A stretch of DNA of 64,000 nucleotides from Pseudoalteromonas sp. SMS1 (GCF_021530565.1 NZ_JAKGBI010000003.1:186001-250000); one strand, 5' to 3'. Counted from the first letter of the stretch, positions 52,638-63,374 are shown. Notes: a model not told the origin generated them from the letters alone. A program made the numbers and translations.

Positions 52638-53363
52638 TTACGGTTGAGTGTTATCGATTTTGCCTATGAAACGATAGCCCTCACCGTGAATAGTGCTAAT
52701 AAGCTCAGGTGTGTTGCTGTCAGTTTCAAAGTGTTTACGAATACGACGTATCGTTACGTCAACCGTACGGTCGTTTGCACGAAGCTCACGGCCAGTCATG
52801 TGCTTTATTAATTGCTCACGGCTAAAGATGCGGCCCGGAGAATCTAGCATTAGACGCAGTGCTCTGTATTCACCTTTAGGAAGACGCTTTGATTCACCTG
52901 TTGGTGACGTCAAGCAGCGGCTATTCTCATCTAGTTCCCAACCATTGAACGTGATCACACCGTTGCTGTCGATAGTCGACTCTTCTGGTGTTGAGCCTGT
53001 ACGTGAAATTAAGTTGCGTACACGAATAGTGAGCTCACGAGGGTTGAAAGGTTTAGTGACGTAATCATCTGCACCGATCTCTAAGCCCAAAATTCTATCG
53101 ACATCGTTGTCACGACCCGTTAAGAAGATTAGGCCGACATTTTTTTTCTGGCGTAACTCACGAGCCAAGATTAAGCCATTTCTACCAGGAAGGTTTATAT
53201 CCATGATTACACAGTTGACATCGTCATTTGCTGTCAATTTTTCATGCATATCATCGCCATCAATGGCTTCAATTACCTTATGACCTTCGGCTTCAAATAA
53301 ACTAACGAGGTTCAGTCGAGTTACGTCTTCATCCTCAACAATTAGAATGACTGGCGTTTGCAT
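52638..53363 (-). CDS. arcA: Two-component response regulator ArcA
   Basis: The 241-residue regulator begins [20 protein letters not shown], very close to E. coli ArcA. It has the phospho-acceptor Asp in [32 protein letters not shown], and an OmpR-type winged helix with [25 protein letters not shown] (key identity to ArcA). It controls respiratory and fermentation genes under oxygen limitation. It is convergent with arcB with only 7 bases between stops and no visible terminator. A 107-base AT-rich leader separates it from the YfiR gene. Confidence 0.96.
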   Translation of the reverse strand: MQTPVILIVEDEDVTRLNLVSLFEAEGHKVIEAIDGDDMHEKLTANDDVNCVIMDINLPGRNGLILARELRQKKNVGLIFLTGRDNDVDRILGLEIGADDYVTKPFNPRELTIRVRNLISRTGSTPEESTIDSNGVITFNGWELDENSRCLTSPTGESKRLPKGEYRALRLMLDSPGRIFSREQLIKHMTGRELRANDRTVDVTIRRIRKHFETDSNTPELISTIHGEGYRFIGKIDNTQP

Positions 53364-53470
53364 TATTAATTAACCTTTTCGGAATGTTTTATTTACAAAA
53401 ACTTCGGTGTTATATAATAAAACCGAATGTTAACGATTATAGGAGTATATTCAATTGTTAACAAGTAAAA

Positions 53471-53998
53471 TCAGTCAGGATAGAACTTAGAAACAGCGAG
53501 GAGTCTAGAGAGCACTTTGAAATTATGTTGTGCAACTTCTTGTCTGTTAATATATAACCGAATTTTACTCCCTTCTTGGACCAAGGACGCAATCCCACCC
53601 CCTTCCAAAAATTCGATACTTTCACCCACAGTTACCATGTTCAATGCAATTGTATCGGTCCAAGCGGATAGTATATCATCTTCCTTTGTTTCATCAATGT
53701 ATGTGATATCACAGCGCTTAGAAAGTTCCCTAAAGGGGTCAGAAATATCGATTTTAATTATCTCAATCGGTTTTCCACGTATTTTTAACTTGTTATTTTT
53801 ATTTAAAATTGCGCCCGGTCCATGATTTAAATCATAAAAGCAGAAGCGTGTCGCATTTTTATTTTTTTGTTCCGGAAAATCGATCAACTTTGCCATTTGA
53901 TATAAAAAAGCCGACCGTATTTCATGAGTCGATTTTGCGTCAACTTTTAAACTACAAAAAATAAAAATAAATGCAGCTATTAGGTACATTATTTTCAT
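53471..53998 (-). CDS. YfiR family periplasmic protein (DUF4154)
   Basis: A signal peptide (MKIMYLIAAFIFIFCSLKVDA) starts the 175-residue protein. The YfiR family pattern follows: IRSAFLYQMAKLIDFPE, NMVTVGESIEFLEGGGIASLV, IRLYINRQEVAQHNFKVLSRLL. In Pseudomonas YfiR represses the diguanylate cyclase YfiN by binding its periplasmic domain. Here the start codon overlaps the stop of a CHASE8-like histidine kinase (TAATG), so the partner is probably that kinase. YfiB is not present nearby. Confidence 0.88.
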   Translation of the reverse strand: MKIMYLIAAFIFIFCSLKVDAKSTHEIRSAFLYQMAKLIDFPEQKNKNATRFCFYDLNHGPGAILNKNNKLKIRGKPIEIIKIDISDPFRELSKRCDITYIDETKEDDILSAWTDTIALNMVTVGESIEFLEGGGIASLVQEGSKIRLYINRQEVAQHNFKVLSRLLAVSKFYPD

Positions 53999-55617
53999 TA
54001 AATTACCCCTTTTAGAGGCAAAATTATAATAAACTTTGTTCCTACTTTATTCTCTTCGGAGAGCGTTATTGAGCCACCGAGTGCTTGCGTAATTAAGTTG
54101 TAAACTAGATGCATGCCTAAACCGCTGCCGCCTTCTCCCCGCTTAGTGGTGACAAACGGATCAAAGATGCGTTTTTTAATGGCTGTAGAGACGCCCACAC
54201 CATTATCCATATAGATCACTTCAAGCGATTGATTTCGAAGTTCGACATTCACGGAGATTTGATTGTCTTTTAAATCTAAAAAGCCATGGAGCAGAGAGTT
54301 TGATAAAAGCTGTTCAAAAACTTGTTGTAATAACCCTGCCTTTGTTCGAATATTCAGTTGTTCAGAACAAGTTAACTGCCAAGTTACATTTTTTAAGTCC
54401 ATCTCAGCACGCATACTACGCACAATTGCATTAAATAATTTACTGATATTTACTTCAGAGCTTACTTCTACATCTTGACTCACAGCCACCTTCTTAAAGC
54501 TGGATATCAATTCTGCGGCGCGATTCAAATTGCGATAAATTAGGTCTAAATTTTCAATCCCATCGTGAATAAATCGTTCTAATTGTTTTGAAGTAAGGGT
54601 CTTTTGTTCAAAAGCAGCACTAATATCCGCGAGTTTATCTCTGAGCAAAGTGGAGCCCGTCACACCCAGGCCGATTGGCGTGTTAACTTCATGGGCAACG
54701 CCCGCAACCATTTGGCCAAGCGACGCCATTTTTTCGTTTTCGACAATCTGGTTTTGGTATTGATGCATTCGTTCAAGCGTGTTCAATAGCTCTTGGTTAG
54801 CTTCTCTGAGTGCAATAGTGCGTTGGTTAACCTTTTCCTCAAGGTTCTGATTAAGCTGCTTAATTTCAAGTTTATCGGCTTGGTGCCTTGCCAATTGGTT
54901 TTGCGTACGCGCCAGCATGATGTTGAGATTATTTGCCAGCATGTTGAGCTCTTCAATGTCACTTTTCGTCGCCCTAGCGGAGTAATTGTGATTTTTAGAC
55001 ACATCTTGTAGTAACGAAGATAGAGAATCTATTGGGTTTGCAATCCGTTTTTGAATGGCCCTAGCAACCAAGAGTACCAGCAATAACACAAAGAGCGTTA
55101 AGGCGATATCGACCAATATCTTTTGATTAATGTACTGGGATAATCGCTCAAGCCCACCGCGCACATAAACGTAACCTTCTATTTTGCCTTCGTACTCAAC
55201 TGGAATAATGAGTTCCACGTAATCGGCTGATATTTTTGGCTCTTTGAGAGATTCTATATCATTAACCTTTAACGGAACTGGAGGCGTTTTACTGGCGTTG
55301 TAACTGGTAAAAAAGACGGGTTTATTCGTAACGTCATCAATGGCGTAAATATGAATGTTTTTTACTAAGTCGACTTTATTGAACGACTTTAGACGTTTTT
55401 CTTCAGTTTTCCTATCATCAAATATCAGCGTTATCTGGGCGTTAAACGCAATGATTTCAGCAATCATTTCCAGCTTGTTTACGATGAGCTTCTTTTGCTC
55501 TTTAACATCTAAATAGGTAGAAATAGAGATGGATAGAGAGAGCGACAGCGCTGTGACCAGCATGACAGCACTGATTAAAACTTTTCTTATACTTGTTTTT
55601 GTTGCGTGTTTTCCCAT
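53998..55617 (-). CDS. Sensor histidine kinase with CHASE8-like periplasmic domain and HAMP
   Basis: The 539-residue protein has a first membrane helix (about 12-32) and a periplasmic region 35-150 (LEMIAEIIAFNAQITLIFDD) that resembles the CHASE8 domain of YfiN. A second helix follows (about 165-185, ILVDIALTLFVLLLVLLVA), then HAMP (190-245) and a coiled coil. The dimerisation domain has its phospho-His in GVAHEVNTPIGLG, and the ATPase domain has DNGVGV and GGSGLGMHLV. No receiver is attached and no cognate regulator is next to it. It overlaps a YfiR-family gene. Confidence 0.9.
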   Translation of the reverse strand: MGKHATKTSIRKVLISAVMLVTALSLSLSISISTYLDVKEQKKLIVNKLEMIAEIIAFNAQITLIFDDRKTEEKRLKSFNKVDLVKNIHIYAIDDVTNKPVFFTSYNASKTPPVPLKVNDIESLKEPKISADYVELIIPVEYEGKIEGYVYVRGGLERLSQYINQKILVDIALTLFVLLLVLLVARAIQKRIANPIDSLSSLLQDVSKNHNYSARATKSDIEELNMLANNLNIMLARTQNQLARHQADKLEIKQLNQNLEEKVNQRTIALREANQELLNTLERMHQYQNQIVENEKMASLGQMVAGVAHEVNTPIGLGVTGSTLLRDKLADISAAFEQKTLTSKQLERFIHDGIENLDLIYRNLNRAAELISSFKKVAVSQDVEVSSEVNISKLFNAIVRSMRAEMDLKNVTWQLTCSEQLNIRTKAGLLQQVFEQLLSNSLLHGFLDLKDNQISVNVELRNQSLEVIYMDNGVGVSTAIKKRIFDPFVTTKRGEGGSGLGMHLVYNLITQALGGSITLSEENKVGTKFIIILPLKGVI

Positions 55618-55762
55618 TGTGAGCTCATAGTTGGACCTCTTAACAGCTAACCTTAGTTTAGCAGCTTAGTTAAGTAAGTTAACAAAAAAGCGGACAATAA
55701 CGAAGAACCCGTACATTAGTTGTAGATTAGCAGCGGCGAGCAGGCCGCTTTGTGCCAATTTT

Positions 55763-56800
55763 TTAAACTTTATCTGCTCGATACACCGCAAATTTTGTAT
55801 TTTTAATTACCGTGCTATAGGTGCCAAAATATTGCTCAATGATTGGTTGGTATTTCAAAAAGCTGTTTGCTACGATTTGTAAACTCGCACGCTTATTCAT
55901 GCTGTGTTTGGCGTTTTTGATAAAAGACTCTGAAATTGTGTAATCAGTGCTTAAGCCGGTATGAAATGGTGGATTACTAATAATAGCATCGTATTTTTCA
56001 GTCACTTCTGATAAACCATCACTCAAAATAAAACAGCCATTGTGGCCATTGAGCTTTAATGTTTGTTCTGACGCGTATACTGCGAGGGCACTGACATCTA
56101 AGCAATGCATTGATAATTTGGGATGCGCATTTAGTATAAAAGTTGCAATGAGCCCTGCACCACAGCCAAAATCGAGCACTTGCCCGCTCTTGGGTAAATC
56201 GAGGTTATTGAGAAGGAGTTCTGTGCCAATATCGAGTTTGCCATGGTTAAAAACACCCGGCACGCTTATGGCTTCAAATGTTTGTCCTGCTGCTTCTACA
56301 CTAAACTGCTGATGGTAATCAGTAATATTAAAACGCTCTTCAAGTGTTAACTGATTGAATTCATATAGGATGCAATGTTTTGCACTATCGAGTTTATAGC
56401 TGGCTTGAGCGTGGTCTTTGAGCTGCTTTTCGACCGATTTAACCCCGCCTTTGTTCTCACCAACCACGAGCAGTCGTGTTTCGGAGGAACAAATTGCACG
56501 TATGTTCGTTAGCGTCATCAGAGCTTCAGGCTTGGACTTTGGGTAGTAATAAATAACCAAGTCTACATCCCCTAGTTCTGGTAAACGGTGGTCGACATAG
56601 CTTGTTACCGAATTAACCTTAGAGGCTGCCTTATAATCCGCAAAGTTATAGCTAAAAGCATTGATTTGGGCGTGTGGATTGAGGTGTGCCAATTGAGATA
56701 AAAAACCATCGTTACTGTGATTTATCACCAGTATGTTGTTGCCTGATAGTTCCTCTTCATTACGAAGTAATAAAAGGCTTGGGTTAGATAGTTTTTGCAT
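55763..56800 (-). CDS. rsmC: 16S rRNA (guanine1207-N2)-methyltransferase RsmC
   Basis: The 345-residue product has the duplicated methyltransferase structure of RsmC: a degenerate N-terminal domain, and a C-terminal one with VLDFGCGAGLIATFIL (SAM-binding) and the catalytic SNPPFHTG. It methylates G1207 of 16S rRNA in the 30S subunit. It lies upstream of trmB's end on the same strand but in a separate unit, with a leader of 145 bases from the kinase gene. Confidence 0.94.
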   Translation of the reverse strand: MQKLSNPSLLLLRNEEELSGNNILVINHSNDGFLSQLAHLNPHAQINAFSYNFADYKAASKVNSVTSYVDHRLPELGDVDLVIYYYPKSKPEALMTLTNIRAICSSETRLLVVGENKGGVKSVEKQLKDHAQASYKLDSAKHCILYEFNQLTLEERFNITDYHQQFSVEAAGQTFEAISVPGVFNHGKLDIGTELLLNNLDLPKSGQVLDFGCGAGLIATFILNAHPKLSMHCLDVSALAVYASEQTLKLNGHNGCFILSDGLSEVTEKYDAIISNPPFHTGLSTDYTISESFIKNAKHSMNKRASLQIVANSFLKYQPIIEQYFGTYSTVIKNTKFAVYRADKV

Positions 56801-56850
56801 ATTGTATCTCTAATTCAAGGGCCGATTTAATCACAAAATTTAAAGCTAAA

Positions 56851-56890
56851 AAGCGGTATTTGGGGACCAAAAGGTCCCAATATAGCGCTT
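56851..56890 (-). terminator. Possible terminator after trmB
   Basis: TGGGGACC and GGTCCCA pair with one bulged G around AAAA, extended by an outer AAGCG/CGCTT stem. It lies against the trmB stop at 56889. There is no T tract, so the effect is uncertain. Confidence 0.4.
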
Positions 56891-57647
56891 ATGCATTACG
56901 CTCAAACATGAGGTCCCAAACGCCATGTCCAAGTCTATGTCCACGTTGCTCAAATTTAGTTAAAGGTCTGAAATCTGGTCTCGGGACATAGTCGTTGTTC
57001 TGTGATTGGTTACCATACCCAGGCGCTTGCTGCATAACTTCAAGCATGTGTTCTGCGTAGTTCTCCCAGTCTGTTGCCATGTGGAATACGCCACCGATCT
57101 TCAATTTAGCTCTGATTTTTTGTACAAAGTCAGGTTGCACAATACGACGTTTGTGATGACGTTTCTTGTGCCAAGGATCTGGGAAAAACAATTGTAACTT
57201 ACTAAGGCTGCCATCAGCGATACAATCAGCCAATACTTCAACAGCATCATGCTCAAATACGCGAAGGTTAGAGATACCTTGTTCGTCAGCCTCCATTAAG
57301 CATGCACCAACGCCAGGGCGGTGTACTTCAATTCCAATGAAGTTTTGATTCGGGTTGTTTTTGGCCATTTCTACGAGAGATTTACCCATACCAAAGCCAA
57401 TTTCTACAACTACATCATTGTCGTTGCCGAATACATCATTGAAGTTGAGTAAGCCTTGGCTATGCTCAAGTCCAAGTGTTGGCCAGCACTTTTCAAGCGC
57501 CGCCGCTTGGCCTTTGGTAAGGCGACCTTCACGCTTCACAAAGCTGCGCACTTTACGGATGTATTTACCTTCTTGCTCAGCCTGCTCTAGGGCTTGTTTA
57601 CTCGATTCGTTCATTGTCATCATCTGCGGTGTAAAAATTGGGCGCAC
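56889..57647 (-). CDS. trmB: tRNA (guanine46-N7)-methyltransferase TrmB
   Basis: Family motifs are clear: [69 protein letters not shown] and [15 protein letters not shown]. The enzyme makes m7G46 in tRNA. The start is unsure: GTG 57647 has AGGGA 4 bases upstream; ATGs at 57623 and 57614 or a GTG at 57662 are alternatives. The divergent mutY starts about 94 bases away. Confidence 0.94.
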   Translation of the reverse strand: MRPIFTPQMMTMNESSKQALEQAEQEGKYIRKVRSFVKREGRLTKGQAAALEKCWPTLGLEHSQGLLNFNDVFGNDNDVVVEIGFGMGKSLVEMAKNNPNQNFIGIEVHRPGVGACLMEADEQGISNLRVFEHDAVEVLADCIADGSLSKLQLFFPDPWHKKRHHKRRIVQPDFVQKIRAKLKIGGVFHMATDWENYAEHMLEVMQQAPGYGNQSQNNDYVPRPDFRPLTKFEQRGHRLGHGVWDLMFERNA

Positions 57648-57740
57648 ATTATCCCTGTTCACGCCGATAAGTACAAGAGCTTGACGTTTTTAAAAAGGTT
57701 CTTACACTGGCGGCTTAAAGCAAGAATATTGAGAACAAAG

Positions 57741-58799
57741 ATGTCTATTGACCGTCAAGACGCAGACTGGTTTGCAACACAAGTTGTAGATTGGTATCAC
57801 CTTCATGGTAGAAAAACCTTGCCATGGCAGATAGATAAGACGCCTTATAAAGTGTGGGTTTCCGAAGTGATGCTTCAGCAAACACAAGTTGTGACTGTAA
57901 TTCCATACTTCGAACGTTTTATGTCTCGTTTTCCCACTGTTATTGAGCTAGCCAATGCCGAAGAGGATGAAGTACTTCATCATTGGACTGGGTTAGGGTA
58001 TTACGCCAGAGCTAGAAATTTACACAAAGCGGCAAAACACATTCGGGACAAATATGCTGGCCAATTTCCCGAGACGTTTGAAGAGGTTATTGACCTACCC
58101 GGGGTTGGGCGTTCCACTGCAGGGGCTATTTTATCTCTGGCACTTGGACAACACCATTCAATCTTAGATGGCAACGTAAAGCGAGTGTTAGCGCGATTTT
58201 TTATGGTTGAAGGTTGGTACGGAGTAAAAAAAGTAGAAAATCACCTTTGGGAGCTGACAAACGCAGTGACACCATCAGGCAATGTTCGCGAATTTAATCA
58301 AGCGATGATGGATTTAGGGGCGAGTCTATGCGCACGGTCTAAGTTTCAATGTGAACCTTGTCCTTTGGTTGAAAAGTGCCTTGCGCACAAAAATAATGTG
58401 GTTAAGTCTTTTCCAAACCCAAAGCCGAAGAAAGACAAGCCCAAGAAAAGTGCCTACCACTTAATGATCAAAGCGGATGATAAGGTATTAATGGAAAAGC
58501 GTCCCAGTAGTGGCATTTGGGGCGGGTTATTTGGCTTCTTTGAATTTACTGAATTAGCGCATTTAGAACAGTTTTTAGCTCAACAAGGGCTTTCATCGAA
58601 AACCCGAACGCTCGAATCATTCGTGCATATTTTTACGCATTTTGAATTAACGATTCATCCAATCTGTTTGGAATTGAATGCAGTTCCAGATTGCGTACAT
58701 GACAATCAACTACTTTGGTATGATGTAAATGAACCGCCCGAAGTGGGCTTGGCTGCGCCAACGAAAAAGTTAGTTAAAGTATTAAGAGCGATAGGGTAA
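57741..58799 (+). CDS. mutY: A/G-specific adenine glycosylase MutY
   Basis: ATG 57741 ([11 protein letters not shown]) gives 352 residues, as in E. coli (350); the frame is open 147 bases further upstream but that part overlaps trmB. The helix-hairpin-helix region is [18 protein letters not shown] followed by the catalytic Asp in ILDGNVKRV. The [4Fe-4S] ligands lie in [23 protein letters not shown]-like C-terminal domain recognises 8-oxoG. It removes A mispaired with 8-oxoG. It is followed by yggX, the usual pair. Confidence 0.97.
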   Translation: MSIDRQDADWFATQVVDWYHLHGRKTLPWQIDKTPYKVWVSEVMLQQTQVVTVIPYFERFMSRFPTVIELANAEEDEVLHHWTGLGYYARARNLHKAAKHIRDKYAGQFPETFEEVIDLPGVGRSTAGAILSLALGQHHSILDGNVKRVLARFFMVEGWYGVKKVENHLWELTNAVTPSGNVREFNQAMMDLGASLCARSKFQCEPCPLVEKCLAHKNNVVKSFPNPKPKKDKPKKSAYHLMIKADDKVLMEKRPSSGIWGGLFGFFEFTELAHLEQFLAQQGLSSKTRTLESFVHIFTHFELTIHPICLELNAVPDCVHDNQLLWYDVNEPPEVGLAAPTKKLVKVLRAIG

Positions 58800-58837
58800 A
58801 CTTGCCTTAATAAACAAGACAGAATATAGGTGATAAA

Positions 58838-59110
58838 ATGGCACGTACAGTTTTTTGTCAGAAGCTAAACAAAGAAGCGCCAGGGTTAGACTTTCAGCTT
58901 TACCCAGGTGAAGTGGGTGAGCGCATTTTCAATAATATTTCAAAAGAAGCTTGGCAGCAATGGCAGCATAAGCAAACCATGCTGATCAATGAAAAGCACT
59001 TAAATATGATGGATCCAGATCATAGGCAGCTACTTGAAGAACAAATGGTCGGCTTTTTGTTTGAAAACAAAGACGTTGAGATTGAAGGCTATAGGCCTCC
59101 AGAAAAGTAA
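58838..59110 (+). CDS. yggX: Fe(2+)-trafficking protein YggX
   Basis: The 90-residue product begins [19 protein letters not shown] and has the family segments [18 protein letters not shown] and [20 protein letters not shown]. YggX protects iron-sulfur clusters from oxidative damage. It is 38 bases after mutY, an iron-sulfur enzyme, and the two are probably one transcript ending at the terminator at 59113. Confidence 0.97.
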   Translation: MARTVFCQKLNKEAPGLDFQLYPGEVGERIFNNISKEAWQQWQHKQTMLINEKHLNMMDPDHRQLLEEQMVGFLFENKDVEIEGYRPPEK

Positions 59111-59112
59111 AG

Positions 59113-59136
59113 AAAAGCTGCCTAGGCAGCTTTTTT
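59113..59136. terminator. Bidirectional intrinsic terminator between yggX and ispB
   Basis: AAAAGCTGCC and GGCAGCTTTT form a 10-bp stem with a TA loop. TT follows on the plus strand and TTTC on the minus strand. It serves both convergent units. Confidence 0.88.
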
Positions 59137-59143
59137 AATGTGA

Positions 59144-60118
59144 TTAATACTCTCTATCTACAGAGAGTTTAGCTAATGCAATGAGCGCCGTTTTGTAAGG
59201 TGAATCCGCTATGCACGCTAACTGTGCTATGGCTTTCTCTGACTCGAGCTTCGCCTTGTCCATCGTTTGCTTTAAAGATTGGGTTTCTTCGAGGGTCGCC
59301 AAAATGTCGGTCAAATGATCCATACCATTGCCAGTCTCAATGGCTGTACGTATTTGATAAACCTGCTGCTCAGAGCCAGACTTCATCGCATAAATAAGTG
59401 GCAGGGTTGGTTTACCTTCTGCTAAATCGTCACCAATGTTTTTACCGAGTAATTCTGCATTAGCGCTGTAGTCTAGGACGTCGTCAACCAGTTGAAAGGC
59501 TGTACCTAAATGCATGCCGTAGAGCTTTAAAGCTTCTTTGGTTTCTTCTGATTGATTTGAAACAACCGCAGGAAGTAAAGTCGCAGCTTCAAATAGCTTT
59601 GCCGTTTTACTGTAAATGACCTGCATGTAGCTTTCTTCGGTCGTATCTGGGTCGTTACAGTTCATCAATTGCAATACTTCACCCTCAGCAATGATGTTTG
59701 TCGCGTCGGCTAATATCTGCATTACTTCCATATTATTGAGGCCAACCATCAGTTGAAAAGAGCGCGTGTAAATAAAATCACCCACCAAAACACTCGCTGC
59801 ATTGCCAAACTCAGCATTGGCAGTAGGTTCGCCGCGTCTTAAGTTAGACTCATCAACGACATCATCGTGTAGTAGTGTTGCTGTGTGGATAAACTCTATG
59901 ATAGTAGCCAGTGTGATGTGCTTATTTTGTTGGTCTACTTCCAATGCTTTAGCAGCAAGTAAAGTCAACATGGGTCGAACTCTTTTCCCGCCACTGTTAA
60001 CAATGTAAAGACCCAATTGGTTTACTAATGCAACATCAGATTGCATTTGATCAGAAATAAGTTGATTCACAGAGAGCATATCTTGCTCAATCAATGATTG
60101 GATAGCTTTAATATCCAT
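59144..60118 (-). CDS. ispB: Octaprenyl diphosphate synthase
   Basis: ATG 60118 (MDIKAIQSLIEQDM) matches the family start; the frame is open 51 bases upstream. The 324-residue enzyme has the first Asp-rich motif in LLHDDVVDES, the second in QLVDDVLDYS, and GGKRVRPML. It makes the isoprenoid side chain of ubiquinone and menaquinone. It is divergent from rplU, as in E. coli. Confidence 0.96.
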   Translation of the reverse strand: MDIKAIQSLIEQDMLSVNQLISDQMQSDVALVNQLGLYIVNSGGKRVRPMLTLLAAKALEVDQQNKHITLATIIEFIHTATLLHDDVVDESNLRRGEPTANAEFGNAASVLVGDFIYTRSFQLMVGLNNMEVMQILADATNIIAEGEVLQLMNCNDPDTTEESYMQVIYSKTAKLFEAATLLPAVVSNQSEETKEALKLYGMHLGTAFQLVDDVLDYSANAELLGKNIGDDLAEGKPTLPLIYAMKSGSEQQVYQIRTAIETGNGMDHLTDILATLEETQSLKQTMDKAKLESEKAIAQLACIADSPYKTALIALAKLSVDREY

Positions 60119-60499
60119 AGTATACCGTGCTAAAGCCTCAATTAGAGATAAACGCCGCAGATTGTACATTAAAATTTAGCCTTACTCGAATTTTATGCGT
60201 GACGAGGATAAAAAAAGTCACTTTTCGGCTAATTAATGATCTAGTGACTGGTGGGTTCTCAAAAAAAATGATTTTGTCAATAGACACATTAAGTTAGTTT
60301 TATGAACAAAAAACAGTTTGGCAAAACGAACTTTTTAGCTAGAATGGGCAAAAATGAATTAATGCTCTCAAACAAGCCAATTTTTATTCATTATTTTGTC
60401 TTTAGGGTATTGCGTGTGTTACGACATTAGCGTAAACTTCGCGCCCTATTGAAGAATATTAAGTTGCGTCGATTTGAGGGCGCACAACGGAGTTAAGTT
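60119..60499. other. Intergenic region between ispB and rplU
   Basis: This 381-base AT-rich stretch holds no gene I can support. It includes divergent promoters for ispB and the ribosomal protein operon, an A8 run at 60261-60268, and the promoter candidate at 60410-60438. I see no recognisable ribosomal protein leader structure. Confidence 0.6.
60410..60438 (+). promoter_or_regulatory. Candidate sigma70 promoter of rplU-rpmA
   Basis: TTGCGT at 60410-60415 and TAAACT at 60433-60438 are separated by 17 bases and followed by the GC-rich stretch TCGCGCCC. Such a discriminator is typical of growth-rate and ppGpp-controlled promoters of translation genes. It lies about 55 bases before rplU. Confidence 0.5.
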
Positions 60500-60811
60500 A
60501 TGTACGCGGTTTTCCAAAGTGGTGGTAAACAGCACCGTGTGACTGAAGGTCAAACAATTCGTCTAGAGAAGCTAGACGTTGAGACTGGTGCATCAATTGA
60601 ATTTGATTCAGTACTTCTAGTTGCTGATGGTGAAAAAATCGAGATCGGTGCACCATTCGTAAATGGCGGTAAAGTGACAGCTGAGGTTGTTTCTCACGGT
60701 CGTGGCGAGAAAATTAAGATTGTTAAGTTTAGACGTCGTAAGCATTCTCGTAAGCAGATGGGCCACCGTCAGTGGTTCACTGAAGTTAAAATCACTGGCA
60801 TTAGCGCTTAA
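60500..60811 (+). CDS. rplU: 50S ribosomal protein L21
   Basis: The 103-residue protein begins [20 protein letters not shown] and ends with the [26 protein letters not shown] region of L21 (key Arg/Lys-rich tail). L21 binds 23S rRNA in the large subunit. GGAG lies upstream of the ATG. rpmA follows after 18 bases. Confidence 0.98.
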   Translation: MYAVFQSGGKQHRVTEGQTIRLEKLDVETGASIEFDSVLLVADGEKIEIGAPFVNGGKVTAEVVSHGRGEKIKIVKFRRRKHSRKQMGHRQWFTEVKITGISA

Positions 60812-60829
60812 TTTTAGAGGTACAGAAAG

Positions 60830-61087
60830 ATGGCACATAAGAAGGCAGCTGGTAGTACTCGTAACGGTCGTGATTCAGAAAGTAAACGCCTAGGTGTTAA
60901 GCGTTTCGGTGGTGAATCAGTATTAGCGGGTAACATCCTTGTTCGTCAACGTGGTACTAAGTTCCACGCAGGTTCTAACGCAGGTATCGGTAAAGACCAC
61001 ACTATCTTTGCAAAAGCAGATGGTAAAGTTGTTTTTGAAACAAAAGGTCCTTTAAACCGTAAGTACGTTAGCATCGTTGCTGAGTAA
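60830..61087 (+). CDS. rpmA: 50S ribosomal protein L27
   Basis: The 85-residue protein begins [20 protein letters not shown] and has [15 protein letters not shown], both hallmarks of L27. Its N-terminus reaches the peptidyl transferase centre. It is in an operon with rplU and is followed by a strong terminator before obgE. Confidence 0.98.
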   Translation: MAHKKAAGSTRNGRDSESKRLGVKRFGGESVLAGNILVRQRGTKFHAGSNAGIGKDHTIFAKADGKVVFETKGPLNRKYVSIVAE

Positions 61088-61102
61088 TCGGTAAAGAATC
61101 TA

Positions 61103-61128
61103 AAAACCCCGCTTAGGCGGGGTTTTTT
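61103..61128 (+). terminator. Intrinsic terminator after rpmA
   Basis: AAAACCCCGC and GCGGGGTTTT form a 10-bp stem with a TTAG loop, followed by TT within a six-T run. It lies between rpmA and obgE, so obgE is expressed by partial readthrough or its own promoter. Confidence 0.93.
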
Positions 61129-61182
61129 GTTTTTATAGCAACATATAATTGATCAGCAGCTAAGCGTACCTTGCTATAATAG

Positions 61183-62364
<1,182 letters not shown>

Positions 62365-62365
62365 T

Positions 62366-62388
62366 AAGGGGCCAATAGGCCCTTTTTT
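62366..62388 (+). terminator. Intrinsic terminator after obgE
   Basis: GGGCC-AATA-GGCCC extended by weaker pairs and followed by TTTTTT. It ends 27 bases before the folA start, so folA must have its promoter inside or before this terminator or rely on readthrough. Confidence 0.88.
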
Positions 62389-62415
62389 AATACAAAATTA
62401 TGATTGGAGTAAATT

Positions 62416-62907
62416 GTGGTTATATCAATGATAGCGGCTATGGCAAAGGATAGAGTGATCGGTGATGATAATAAAATGCCTTGGCACTTACCTGCGGATC
62501 TTCAGCATTTCAAAAAAGTGACTATGGGCAAGCCAGTTATTATGGGCCGCAAGACGTTCGAATCGATAGGGCGTCCACTGCCTGGTAGAAGAAATATAGT
62601 CATCACAAGAAACTCTGAATATAAACAGGAAGGCATTGAGGTCGCATCATCTACAGAAGCTGCTTTAGCTATGGTGGATAAAATAGACGAAGTAATGGTG
62701 ATAGGTGGTGGAAATATTTACGAACAGTTTCTACCCTTATGTGATAGGCTTTATCTTACTTACATCGATTTAGATGTAGGTGGCGATACAAAATTCCCTG
62801 ATCATAGTAAAGTGGGGAATTGGGTTGAAGTTGAGAGTGAATCTCATATGCCTGATGAGCGCAATCCGTATAACTATAAGTTCGTAACCTTGCATAAAGG
62901 ATTATGA
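62416..62907 (+). CDS. folA: Dihydrofolate reductase
   Basis: GTG 62416 follows TGGAGT. The 163-residue enzyme has MIAAMAKDRVIGDDNKMPWH, with the catalytic acidic residue in LPADLQHFKK, then GKPVIMGRKTFESIGRPLPG and VMVIGGGNIYEQFLP. It reduces dihydrofolate to tetrahydrofolate and is the trimethoprim target. It stands alone after obgE. Confidence 0.97.
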   Translation: MVISMIAAMAKDRVIGDDNKMPWHLPADLQHFKKVTMGKPVIMGRKTFESIGRPLPGRRNIVITRNSEYKQEGIEVASSTEAALAMVDKIDEVMVIGGGNIYEQFLPLCDRLYLTYIDLDVGGDTKFPDHSKVGNWVEVESESHMPDERNPYNYKFVTLHKGL

Positions 62908-62985
62908 CTTTGTTGCTAACAATTGTATGGGTTGCTACAATAGTGTTTGTCCTTATGTAATAAAAAAGTGCTAGGTGAATTGGCA

Positions 62986-63360
62986 ATGAAATTTGTACCT
63001 GTTTTGTTAAGTGTTAGTATGGGATTGGGCGCGTTTTCTTTAAGTTTTGAAACTAAAGCAAACGATCAGCTTGCAGTAACTCTATGTGAGTACATCGCTG
63101 TAGATGACAAAGGGCGTGTTCGTAAAGCGCTTAAGAGCTCACGTGTTAAAATTCGTAATGTTTTTGATGCGATTGAATGTAACGGCAATAACATGCTACG
63201 TCATGCAATTGTTAGCAATGCAGTTGAAACTGGCAAGCTTATTGTTAAAGGCCTTCCTAAAAGTGCACTGGCAGATGGTGCAGACATTGCTTGGGCTGAA
63301 AGTAATGGCCACGGTGGTTCGCCGTTAATTGCCGAAATTAAAAAGCGTGCAGGTTTATAA
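62986..63360 (+). CDS. DUF3718 family secreted protein
   Basis: ATG 62986 is chosen because a signal peptide starts there (MKFVPVLLSVSMGLGAFSLS, ending ETKA), with GGTGA upstream. The 124-residue product has two Cys (TLCEYIAV and IECNGNN) that can form a disulfide, and the pattern KIRNVFDAIECNGNNMLRHA of DUF3718, found in Shewanella and Pseudoalteromonas. Its role is unknown. It is followed by a strong terminator. Confidence 0.85.
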   Translation: MKFVPVLLSVSMGLGAFSLSFETKANDQLAVTLCEYIAVDDKGRVRKALKSSRVKIRNVFDAIECNGNNMLRHAIVSNAVETGKLIVKGLPKSALADGADIAWAESNGHGGSPLIAEIKKRAGL

Positions 63361-63374
63361 ACCGAGCACTTTTT

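Noticed and set aside
53998..55617. CHASE8-like kinase considered as the sensor partner of ArcA because arcA follows on the same strand
   Set aside because: ArcB is present with full domain structure next to arcA, and an independent leader of 107 bases separates arcA from the YfiR gene.
57594..57740. Upstream extension of the MutY frame by 49 codons
   Set aside because: The extension overlaps the divergent trmB start and does not resemble MutY; ATG 57741 gives the usual length.
60261..60268. Poly-A8 run upstream of rplU as a possible slippage site
   Set aside because: It is in non-coding AT-rich sequence, where such runs are expected, and lies well upstream of the promoter candidate.
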